From positions 1 to 5,747 of the forward strand of contig JAKSUE010000099.1 of the NCBI GenBank assembly GCA_024409165.1: a stretch of DNA of 5,747 bases, read 5' to 3'. The position numbers were made by a program, and so were the translations under genes. This DNA comes from an archaeon. Lineage in GTDB: Archaea > Methanobacteriota > Methanobacteria > Methanobacteriales > Methanobacteriaceae. Positions 1 to 4,921 of this stretch are shown in pieces; positions within the stretch are counted from its first letter, which is position 1, and each line of letters opens with the position of its first letter. A model generated the notes under the pieces. The model was given only the letters and a program-made list of their open reading frames with translations. It was not told the origin of the DNA and ran no database searches.

Positions 1-284
1 AAATCAATTAATCTTTTTGTAACTTTTTCTAAAACATCATGAAGACGTACATCACCACTAATAAACTCTACATTTTCATGATTATTTGAAAATTCTTCCA
101 TGATTGAAATAGCTTCAGGACTATTATCAATAGCTATTATATGGCCATTTTTAGCAATATTAGAAATTACTTCTGTGGATTTTCCAACGTGACAACCTAA
201 TTCTACAACAATATCATCTTCTTTTAAAATATTATGAATTTGTTCTCTGTAAACTTTCATATCATAACTAAGTTTAATTGCCAT
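1..284 (-). CDS. Class I SAM-dependent methyltransferase, C-terminus cut by window edge
   Basis: This is the N-terminal 94 residues of a Rossmann-fold methyltransferase; the rest lies beyond the left edge. The glycine-rich SAM-binding motif I is VVELGCHVGKST (residues 26-37). The acidic residue ending strand 2 is D53 in IIAIDNSPEA, and a motif III-like segment, FISGDVR, follows near residue 80. The central GCHVG is a variant of the usual GxGxG. An ATG 15 nt further upstream (299) is possible, but I chose the ATG at 284 because TGTGAT stands just before it, close to the GGTGAT site used by neighbouring genes. The stop of the pantoate kinase gene is only 16 nt upstream, so the two are probably cotranscribed. 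The substrate cannot be told from this fragment; small-molecule, RNA and protein methylation all remain possible. Confidence 0.8.
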   Translation of the reverse strand, partial: MAIKLSYDMKVYREQIHNILKEDDIVVELGCHVGKSTEVISNIAKNGHIIAIDNSPEAISIMEEFSNNHENVEFISGDVRLHDVLEKVTKRLID

Positions 285-300
285 AAAATCACAACCCATT

Positions 301-1302
301 TTAATTTCTAAAAATTTTAATTCCTTTAGTTTCTAATTTATAAAAAGTATAATCTTCATTTAAATTATTTATATTGTTATTTATATTGTTATTTAAATTG
401 TTATTTATATTATCTATACTACTATCTAAATCATCTTTTTGAGATTTATTTAACAATGCAAAAGCAGTATTTCCAAGCATAGCCATTGATACACCAAGGG
501 TTTTAGATTCTAATTTATTACAAATATCTAAAATTTCATCACTTATAAGGCCTGTTTCTTTTGCAAATTTTAATGAACATTTCATAAAATTAGATGGAGT
601 TGGGTCTTTTTCAAATTCATTACCAATAGCTATTCCAACATTAGTAATGACTTTTTTATGATTATCATTTTCAATAATTGATGATGTTTCAATTCCATCA
701 AAGGTTTTGGTTAAGACATATAATTCTTCATCAACAGGGATAGATACAACTTCGCCAACAGTTGGTGCACCTGGTTTGATTCTTTTTACAATACCTGATG
801 AAAGTTCTGCGATTACATCACCTAATCCACTACCAAATGATACTTCAGCTAAGTGGGCATATTTACCACATTCTTCAATTGATAATCCTAAGTTGAAAAA
901 TTCATTTATACAAATAGCTGTTCCAATAGCTGATCCTGCAGATGTTCCAAATCCACATCCTATTGGAACTTCAATTTTTTGATTGATTAAAATATAATTG
1001 TTGGTTGATGAAAATTTATTAAATTTTTTAGAAAATTCTTCATTATTTTCTAACATTAATTCAAAAATTTTAAGAATTATATTTTGGTTGTGTAAATCTT
1101 CTTTAGAATTTATTAAAATAGCTACTTTATCATCAAAGTATAAATTTAATTTATCATCTTTTTCATTTACTGAATTTATAGATGTAATTACTCCTTTGTC
1201 TAAAAGCACACCTATACCAAGTGAACCTTTTATAAGCAAATCATCATTATCAAAGATGGAAAAAAATCCAGTAATATGTGATGGAACAAAAACACTAATC
1301 AT
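301..1302 (-). CDS. Pantoate kinase (GHMP kinase family), archaeal coenzyme A synthesis
   Basis: Pantoate kinase phosphorylates pantoate to 4-phosphopantoate with ATP. In most archaea it works with phosphopantothenate synthetase in place of the bacterial PanC/PanK route. The N-terminus VPSHITGFFSI (residues 6-16) is typical of this archaeal subfamily. The GHMP phosphate loop is VPIGCGFGTSAGSA (112-125), and GSGLGDV follows near 161-167. The frame stays open upstream to a TTG at 1317, but the ATG at 1302 is preferred: it gives the expected family N-terminus and has GTGTT just before it, a poor match to GGTGAT. The protein is then 333 residues, slightly long for the family. The extra length is an Asn/Ile-rich stretch at about 295-315, just before the last 18 residues. 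It is cytosolic. The gene stands first in a unit with the methyltransferase. Enzyme identity is strong from motifs; the exact start is less certain. Confidence 0.9.
   Translation of the reverse strand: MISVFVPSHITGFFSIFDNDDLLIKGSLGIGVLLDKGVITSINSVNEKDDKLNLYFDDKVAILINSKEDLHNQNIILKIFELMLENNEEFSKKFNKFSSTNNYILINQKIEVPIGCGFGTSAGSAIGTAICINEFFNLGLSIEECGKYAHLAEVSFGSGLGDVIAELSSGIVKRIKPGAPTVGEVVSIPVDEELYVLTKTFDGIETSSIIENDNHKKVITNVGIAIGNEFEKDPTPSNFMKCSLKFAKETGLISDEILDICNKLESKTLGVSMAMLGNTAFALLNKSQKDDLDSSIDNINNNLNNNINNNINNLNEDYTFYKLETKGIKIFRN
361..420 (-). repeat. 12-nt in-frame tandem repeat inside the pantoate kinase gene
   Basis: Three near-identical 12-nt units, ATTGTTATTTAT on the plus strand with one base changed in the second, occupy 373-408. 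Diverged units flank them at 361-372 and 409-420. Read in the gene they encode NINN/NLNN units. As 12 is a multiple of three, gain or loss of a unit keeps the frame. Confidence 0.8.
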
Positions 1303-1356
1303 TTTAACACAACACAATTTAAAAATAAAATTAATAATAAAAATAATAAAAATTGT

Positions 1357-1372
1357 TTTAATATACTAAAAC
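1357..1372 (-). promoter_or_regulatory. Possible TATA element for the pantoate kinase unit
   Basis: On the minus strand this reads TTTTAGTATATTAAAA, about 55 nt before the ATG at 1302. The position would suit an archaeal TATA box with a leader of roughly 30 nt. The spacer is so AT-rich that chance matches are expected. Confidence 0.3.
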
Positions 1373-1404
1373 AAAAGTTGATTTTGATTAATAATAACTA
1401 ATTA

Positions 1405-1425
1405 ACTATTTATAAATTAAATAGT
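1405..1425. repeat. 8-bp inverted repeat in the divergent spacer
   Basis: ACTATTTA (1405-1412) and TAAATAGT (1418-1425) are perfect inverted copies around a 5-nt centre. It lies between the divergent genes, so it could be an operator. ACTATTTA recurs at 1460-1467. The low-complexity background weakens the case. Confidence 0.35.
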
Positions 1426-1481
1426 ATAAAATTTTCTAAAAATTATTGTACTGTCTAAAACTATTTAAATAAAATATAATA

Positions 1482-1500
1482 AGTATAAAAAATATAAAAT
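1482..1500 (+). promoter_or_regulatory. Possible TATA element for the PHP phosphoesterase unit
   Basis: AGTATAAAAAATATAAAAT contains two overlapping TATA-like cores about 80-95 nt before the GTG start. Transcription would begin near 1510-1520, leaving a leader of about 60 nt. A similar AGTATAAAA lies at 1423-1431, so the choice between the two is open. Confidence 0.35.
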
Positions 1501-1564
1501 TAAACAATATTACTAAATTACTTAAAATAAAATTAGATTAAATTCTAAATTTATTAAATCGAAT

Positions 1565-1570
1565 GGAGAT
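1565..1570 (+). promoter_or_regulatory. Ribosome binding site fixing a GTG start
   Basis: GGAGAT lies 6 nt before the GTG at 1577. It supports the GTG start, since the next in-frame ATG (codon 10) falls between the HxH metal ligands and would destroy the active site. Confidence 0.8.
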
Positions 1571-1576
1571 TAAAAA

Positions 1577-2245
1577 GTGACTAATAAAAGAATTGATTTA
1601 CATATGCACACATTATTCAGTGATGGTGAATTATTACCAAGTGAACTTGCAAGAAGATCTGAAGTTTTAGGACACAGTACAATAGCTATTACAGATCATG
1701 TTGATTACTCAAATATAAATACAATCACAGAAATTACAGAAGCTATTGAAGATATTAATGCAAATTGGGATATTAATGTAATTCTTGGAGCTGAAATAAC
1801 TCATGCACCTACTAAATCAATTCCTGCACTTGCTAAAAAAGCTCGTGAACTTGGAGCTAAAATTGTTGTTGTTCATGGTGAAACTCTTAGTGAACCTGTT
1901 ATTAGTGGAACCAACCTTGCAGCTGTAAGTTGTGAAGATGTTGATATTTTAGCTCACCCTGGACTTATTACTAAAGAAGAAGTTGAAATAGCTAAGAAAA
2001 ATGATGTTGCTTTAGAAATAAGTGCAAGAAAAGGTCATTCACTTGGAAATGGACATGTAGCAAATCTTGCAAAAGAAGTTGGATGTGATTTAGTAATTAA
2101 TACAGACACTCATTCTCCAGATGATTTAATCACATTTGAAAGATCCATTGAAATTGCATTAGGTGCTGGACTTAGTAAAGAAGAAGCTTTAAAAGCAGCT
2201 ATTGATAATCCTCAAAAAATACTCAAAAGACATGATTTGATTTAA
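1577..2245 (+). CDS. PHP-domain metal-dependent phosphoesterase, histidinol-phosphatase-like
   Basis: This 222-residue cytosolic protein is a single PHP domain (polymerase and histidinol phosphatase fold), which hydrolyses phosphate esters with a multinuclear metal centre. The full ligand set is visible in order: H9 and H11 in DLHMHT, D16, H41 in ITDHVDY, E73 in GAEITH, H100 in VVVHGE, H127 in LAHPG, E147 in LEISAR, then D177 and H179 in NTDTHS. Nothing essential is missing, so it should be active. Start is GTG behind GGAG. Archaeal members are usually named histidinol phosphate phosphatase domain proteins, but no histidine-synthesis gene lies nearby and the real substrate may differ. The unknown gene 61 nt downstream is probably cotranscribed. 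The fold assignment is firm; the substrate is not known. Confidence 0.88.
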   Translation: MTNKRIDLHMHTLFSDGELLPSELARRSEVLGHSTIAITDHVDYSNINTITEITEAIEDINANWDINVILGAEITHAPTKSIPALAKKARELGAKIVVVHGETLSEPVISGTNLAAVSCEDVDILAHPGLITKEEVEIAKKNDVALEISARKGHSLGNGHVANLAKEVGCDLVINTDTHSPDDLITFERSIEIALGAGLSKEEALKAAIDNPQKILKRHDLI

Positions 2246-2251
2246 ATATTA

Positions 2252-2267
2252 AACTTAATAATAAGTT
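2252..2267. repeat. Small inverted repeat between the PHP gene and the downstream gene
   Basis: AACTTA and TAAGTT form a 6-bp stem with the 4-nt loop ATAA just after the PHP stop codon. No T-run follows, so it is a weak terminator candidate and may be chance. Confidence 0.25.
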
Positions 2268-2306
2268 AATGAATAATAGAATAATAGGTAATAGATTGGT
2301 GATAAA

Positions 2307-2753
2307 ATGTTATATGAATATTGTATTAACAATGATTTATCTAAAGAACAAATATTAGCTGTCTTAAAAGAGTATGATAGTATAAAAAAGTTTGAAACTA
2401 ATAATGTTGAGGATGTTATTAAAGAATGTAATGAATTTGGATTAAAACATGTTAGTGAAAAATATGGTGTTGATGAAAAATACCTAAAAGAAACATTATT
2501 CACTAACCACAATACAACTACTTCAACTAAAAAACCAAGAAGAGCTATGAAAAAGTATCTAAAATTAAATGATAAACTTGAAAAAGAAATTAAATTATTA
2601 TTAGATAATGGTTATAGTTTAACTAATATTTGTAAAATTGAATATGGTAGAAATCAATTTATAAATCCAGATGATGTAAGAAGAATTCAAAATCAAAAGC
2701 CAAAAGAAGTTATCTCCACATCTGGAGAACCTGTAACCGACATTTTTGATTAA
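2307..2753 (+). CDS. Hypothetical protein with helix-turn-helix-like segments
   Basis: I do not recognise this 148-residue protein. Its start is well supported: GGTGAT at 2298-2303 lies 3 nt before the ATG. It has no signal peptide or membrane segment. Residues 35-64 contain FGLKHVSEKYGVDEKYLKE, which resembles the helix-turn-helix of psq-type or transposase N-terminal DNA-binding domains. A Ser/Thr/Asn linker (66-74) and a basic patch, KKPRRAMKK (75-83), follow. Then comes a second helical block (84-130), with LLLDNGYSLTNICKIEYG and NPDDVRRIQNQ suggesting another DNA-binding-like unit. The tail is short and acidic. The layout suggests a small DNA-binding regulator, but this is inference from pattern only. 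It follows the PHP gene by 61 nt on the same strand and is closed by a hairpin terminator. Confidence 0.75.
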   Translation: MLYEYCINNDLSKEQILAVLKEYDSIKKFETNNVEDVIKECNEFGLKHVSEKYGVDEKYLKETLFTNHNTTTSTKKPRRAMKKYLKLNDKLEKEIKLLLDNGYSLTNICKIEYGRNQFINPDDVRRIQNQKPKEVISTSGEPVTDIFD

Positions 2754-2791
2754 AACTTTTTTATTTAATATTCTTTTGATATTCTTTTATT

Positions 2792-2821
2792 GATATTAAT
2801 ACTAATTAATATCTTCTTTTT
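2792..2821 (+). terminator. Hairpin plus T-rich terminator after the hypothetical gene
   Basis: GATATTAAT (2792-2800) and ATTAATATC (2805-2813) form a perfect 9-bp stem with loop ACTA, followed at once by TTCTTTTT (2814-2821). A T6 run at 2757-2762, right after the stop codon, may also stop transcription, since T-tracts alone can terminate archaeal transcripts. Confidence 0.6.
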
Positions 2822-2880
2822 AAATTATTTCTTTAATATTATTTTTAAAGAACGAACAAAATTATTAAAAAATTAAAACA

Positions 2881-2896
2881 TTTGTACAAGTACGAA
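2881..2896. promoter_or_regulatory. Operator-like imperfect palindrome beside a TATA box
   Basis: TTTGTAC (2881-2887), AA, GTACGAA (2890-2896) form a 16-bp inverted repeat with one mismatch. It ends 2 bp before the TATA box, in the position where the BRE and repressor sites of archaeal promoters lie. Binding by a dimeric regulator is an inference. Confidence 0.45.
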
Positions 2897-2898
2897 CA

Positions 2899-2907
2899 TT
2901 TATATAT
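2899..2907 (+). promoter_or_regulatory. TATA box of a plus-strand promoter within the large spacer
   Basis: TTTATATAT is a strong match to the methanogen TATA box. A start of transcription would be expected about 25 nt downstream, near 2926-2932. No intact gene follows on the plus strand, so it may drive a non-coding RNA or the remains of a gene. Confidence 0.5.
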
Positions 2908-2935
2908 CATAAAACAATATTATTAAATATAGATG

Positions 2936-2993
2936 TTTTAAAGACAACGAACAAAATGAATACTATCAAACTCCGAGTAAAAAGTCTTTAAAA
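2936..2993. repeat. Perfect 10-bp inverted repeat at the expected transcript start
   Basis: TTTTAAAGAC (2936-2945) and GTCTTTAAAA (2984-2993) are exact inverted copies around a 38-nt centre, which contains one ACGAACA copy. As RNA it would form a closed 5' stem-loop; as DNA it could bind a regulator. Confidence 0.65.
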
Positions 2994-3046
2994 TAGCTAT
3001 AAATAAAAAGGTGATAAAAAATAAGAGAACAGATATAAAAACACAC

Positions 3047-3087
3047 AAAATAAAAATAAAATAAATAAATAAAATAAATAAAAAAAT
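3047..3087. repeat. A/T-only low-complexity tract
   Basis: These 41 nt contain only A and T on the plus strand, mostly AAAT/TAAA units, with stops in all plus-strand frames. It probably arose by slippage and would be unstructured in RNA. Confidence 0.75.
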
Positions 3088-3185
3088 GTAAATGACTGAC
3101 GAACTATTAAAAAAGAATTTAGAAATATAAATGAATTAATTAAAAAATTAAAGCAAACAAATTATGACTAAATTCCTCTAAATGA

Positions 3186-3220
3186 ATACATTAAATCAAC
3201 ACACAGCAATTTTAATGTAT
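3186..3220. repeat. Perfect 10-bp inverted repeat
   Basis: ATACATTAAA (3186-3195) pairs with TTTAATGTAT (3211-3220) around a 15-nt loop rich in AC. The word ATTAAATCAA also repeats directly at 3190-3199 and 3219-3228. Confidence 0.6.
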
Positions 3221-3222
3221 TA

Positions 3223-3268
3223 AATCAATCACAAATCAAAAACTCAAATCTTTCAAATCAGATTGATT
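3223..3268. repeat. 8-bp inverted repeat, middle of three adjacent helices
   Basis: AATCAATC (3223-3230) pairs with GATTGATT (3261-3268), enclosing 30 nt. It begins 2 nt after the preceding inverted repeat and ends 4 nt before the terminator hairpin. Confidence 0.45.
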
Positions 3269-3272
3269 AAGG

Positions 3273-3316
3273 CAGCAACTAAAATTAATTTTTAATTGCT
3301 GTTATTAACTTTTTTT
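3273..3316 (+). terminator. Hairpin and T7 run closing the spacer transcript
   Basis: CAGCAA (3273-3278) pairs with TTGCTG (3296-3301). After one mismatch the stem continues for five A-T pairs to a 5-nt loop. T7 follows at 3310-3316, 8 nt past the stem. The G-C content of the stem stands out from its surroundings. The hairpin could also act on minus-strand transcripts leaving arfC. Confidence 0.55.
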
Positions 3317-3337
3317 AACTAATTTAATATTAATTTT

Positions 3338-3344
3338 AAAAAAA
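3338..3344 (-). terminator. T7 tract downstream of arfC
   Basis: On the minus strand this is a run of seven T about 47 nt after the arfC stop. T-tracts of this kind can terminate archaeal transcription without a hairpin, so it is a candidate end for the uppS-tatD-arfC transcript. Confidence 0.35.
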
Positions 3345-3365
3345 TAGAATAATTAAATATATTCA

Positions 3366-3389
3366 AAATATTTAAATATTTAAATATTA
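3366..3389. repeat. Three tandem 8-nt units AAATATTT
   Basis: Two exact AAATATTT units (3366-3373, 3374-3381) and a third with the last base changed (3382-3389) abut the arfC stop codon. Each unit is its own inverted repeat, so the tract can fold in several registers. Confidence 0.6.
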
Positions 3390-3390
3390 A

Positions 3391-4071
3391 CTATTTAATA
3401 ACTTTATATTCCATAACAAAGTCTTTACCACAAGAATAAGACTTTTTAAGCTCTAATTGAACTGCATCTTCCATAAAATCAAAACCAGGGCCATCAAAGA
3501 AGGTTTTAGCTTCGTTTCCACCAACAATCATTGGAGCAATACAAACTCTAACTTCATCAATTAAATTTTCTTTAATCATTGAAAAGTTAAGTGTGGAACC
3601 ACCTTCTAACATAAGAGTTTTAATTCCTTTAGAATAAAGATATTCCATGAATTCAGGTAAATCTATGGAATTTGAACTGCTATAAAAAACATCACATTTT
3701 TTAGATAAGTCTTTAGCTCTTAAAACAGCTTCGCTGTCACAGTTTGGATTATTTTCATCACAAATATTAGAAACTGCAATTATAGTTTCAGCATCATCAT
3801 TTAAGATTCTAAAATTAAGTGGAGTTCTTGCTTTATTATCTACAACAACACGAATTGGATTATCTGACTTTTTACCTGGAATTTTATGAACAGTAAGTCT
3901 TGGATCATCTGCTAAAACAGTTCCAATACCTACCATAATTCCATCAGTTTCTTTTCTAATTTCATGAACTCTTTCAAGATCTTCTTTACCTGAAATCTTA
4001 GAACTTCCAGTTTTAGTAGCTATTTTACCATCTAAAGTCATTGCAGAATTTAAAATAACATAAGGTTTCAT
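3391..4071 (-). CDS. arfC: 2,5-diamino-6-(ribosylamino)-4(3H)-pyrimidinone 5'-phosphate reductase
   Basis: This enzyme uses NADPH to reduce the ribosyl side chain of the diaminopyrimidine to a ribityl group, an early step shared by riboflavin and coenzyme F420 (via its 5-deazaflavin FO part) in archaea. The 226 residues form one RibD C-terminal/DHFR-like domain with no deaminase domain, as expected of the archaeal stand-alone form. Visible family marks are NSAMTLDGKIA (8-18), GIMVGIGTVLADDPRLTV (44-61), LMLEGGSTLN (153-162) and APMIVGGNEAKTFFDG (179-194). Start ATG at 4071 has GGTG 6 nt upstream (4078-4081). It is the last of three genes in one direction, 42 nt after the TatD-family gene. The symbol follows the Methanocaldococcus naming; rib7 or ribD names are also used for relatives. 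Confidence 0.9.
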   Translation of the reverse strand: MKPYVILNSAMTLDGKIATKTGSSKISGKEDLERVHEIRKETDGIMVGIGTVLADDPRLTVHKIPGKKSDNPIRVVVDNKARTPLNFRILNDDAETIIAVSNICDENNPNCDSEAVLRAKDLSKKCDVFYSSSNSIDLPEFMEYLYSKGIKTLMLEGGSTLNFSMIKENLIDEVRVCIAPMIVGGNEAKTFFDGPGFDFMEDAVQLELKKSYSCGKDFVMEYKVIK

Positions 4072-4113
4072 CTAAAACACCAATGAATAATTAAATTATA
4101 AATATAAAATTGT

Positions 4114-4875
4114 TTACAAATCAAAAACATATCTTGCATTTTTATCTGTAACTTCATCCACAACTGAAACATCTAAATTTTTAATTTCAGCTATCTTTTT
4201 AACAGCATATTCAACATTTGCAGGTTCATTACGTTCTTCTTTTGTCATAGCAAAATAAGGACTGTCAGTTTCTGTAAGTATCCTATCAAGTGGAATTTCT
4301 TTAACTAATTCTTGATGATGTTTACTGAAACAAAGTAAAGTTGAAAAACTAAGATAATAATCATCTTCGTCAAGAATACGTTTAGCTATCTTTAAACTAC
4401 CCCCATAACAATGGAATACAACTTTAGGAATATCTGGATAATCACTAAGCATATTGAATATTTTTCTCTCACAATCTCTACCATGAATAAGAAGAGGTAC
4501 TTTGTAATCATTAGCAATTGTTGCAAAATCTGTGAAAATTTCTCTTTGTCTTTCTCTTAAAGCTTTATCTTTACAATAAAAGAAATCCATACCAACTTCA
4601 CCAACAGCTACAATCTCATCAATATGTTCAATTAAATGAGCTTTAGCTAAATCAATCTCTTCTTGAGAACTTTTTTGAGAACTAACTGGATGAAAACCAA
4701 AACTTGGATAAATAAATCCTTCATATTTTTTTGAAAAGTCAAGAATTCTTTGATTATCAATTTTATTAGTTCCAGAATTAATTACAGCAGATAATTTATC
4801 TTTAGCTCTTTTAATAACTTCCTGCCTATCTTCATCATATTCTTTAAAGTCAATATGACAGTGAGTATCTATCAT
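4114..4875 (-). CDS. TatD-family metal-dependent hydrolase (probable DNase)
   Basis: TatD proteins are cytosolic amidohydrolase-fold enzymes, several of which show 3'-5' exonuclease or DNase activity with divalent metal and act in DNA repair or turnover. All expected ligands are present in this 253-residue protein: H5 and H7 in DTHCHID, E93 in AVGEVGMDF, H131 in LLIHGRD, H155 in VFHCYGG, and D204 in LTETDSPY. FGFHP (59-63) is also typical. Length is normal and no extra domain is seen. Start ATG at 4875 has AGGTG 5 nt before it (4881-4885). It sits 46 nt after uppS and 42 nt before arfC, so the three are likely cotranscribed, though no shared pathway is evident. Members are often annotated only as TatD family hydrolase; the cellular substrate is uncertain. 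Confidence 0.9.
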   Translation of the reverse strand: MIDTHCHIDFKEYDEDRQEVIKRAKDKLSAVINSGTNKIDNQRILDFSKKYEGFIYPSFGFHPVSSQKSSQEEIDLAKAHLIEHIDEIVAVGEVGMDFFYCKDKALRERQREIFTDFATIANDYKVPLLIHGRDCERKIFNMLSDYPDIPKVVFHCYGGSLKIAKRILDEDDYYLSFSTLLCFSKHHQELVKEIPLDRILTETDSPYFAMTKEERNEPANVEYAVKKIAEIKNLDVSVVDEVTDKNARYVFDL

Positions 4876-4921
4876 TTAAACACCTGCAAAAATCATAAAA
4901 TTATAATTACAATTATAAAAA

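Larger units (their letters stand above)
2851..2958 (+). repeat. Three direct copies of ACGAACA
   Basis: ACGAACA occurs at 2852-2858, 2892-2898 and 2947-2953. The outer two are part of a longer identical 12-nt word, AACGAACAAAAT (2851-2862 and 2946-2957). A fourth partial copy, ACGAACT, is at 3099-3105. The copies bracket the TATA box. Bases C and G are rare here, so this recurrence stands out. Confidence 0.6.
3092..3270 (+). pseudogene. Possible remains of a small decayed gene
   Basis: From ATG at 3092 the frame reads MTDELLKK and soon stops. A shift of -1 at A-AAA-AAG (3109-3115) would continue as EFRNINELIKKLKQTNYD to a TAA at 3169. The same frame then reads 32 open codons from IPLNEYIK to a stop at 3268. 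One frameshift and one stop would turn a plausible short soluble protein into this state. No ribosome binding site precedes the ATG; an orphan GGTGAT stands at 3010-3015. AT-rich DNA can produce such readings by chance, so this is weak. Confidence 0.2.
2930..3316 (+). ncRNA. Possible non-coding transcript of about 385 nt
   Basis: The interval begins where the TATA box predicts transcription to start and ends at a hairpin with a T7 run. Between them are a 10-bp inverted repeat (2936-2993) and two more (3186-3220 and 3223-3268). No frame is open over any length. It does not resemble RNase P RNA, SRP RNA, rRNA or tRNA, and its low G+C content is unusual for a stable structured RNA in an AT-rich archaeon. 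An alternative is a decayed gene. Confidence 0.3.

Noticed and set aside
707..982. Open frame of 91 codons on the plus strand
   Set aside because: It lies opposite the well-supported pantoate kinase gene, across its phosphate-loop region, and is a shadow of that coding sequence.
1303..1317. TTG start giving pantoate kinase five extra residues
   Set aside because: The ATG at 1302 gives the typical family N-terminus, and no ribosome binding site supports TTG.
998..1369. Open frame of 123 codons on the plus strand
   Set aside because: It overlaps the start of pantoate kinase on the other strand, has no clear ribosome binding site and ends in low-complexity Ile/Lys codons.
2255..2512. Open frame of 85 codons on the minus strand
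   Set aside because: It is opposite the 148-residue gene, which has a strong GGTGAT site. Its Ser/Tyr/Phe-rich translation is typical of an antisense shadow.
2956..2991. 11-codon frame MNTIKLRVKSL as a leader peptide
   Set aside because: It has no ribosome binding site, lies mostly in the loop of the inverted repeat, and no gene follows to be controlled.
2936..2993. Box C/D guide RNA
   Set aside because: The terminal stem is suggestive, but no RTGATGA box C and no CTGA box D occur inside it; ATGAATA and CCGA are poor substitutes.
3180..3270. CRISPR remnant, suggested by the repeated ATTAAATCAA word
   Set aside because: Only two copies of 10 nt, 29 nt apart, with no consistent repeat-spacer pattern and no cas genes nearby.
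2754..3390. Known stable RNA such as tRNA, RNase P RNA or SRP RNA
   Set aside because: No tRNA arms, no conserved RNase P or SRP motifs, and the G+C content is far too low for these molecules.
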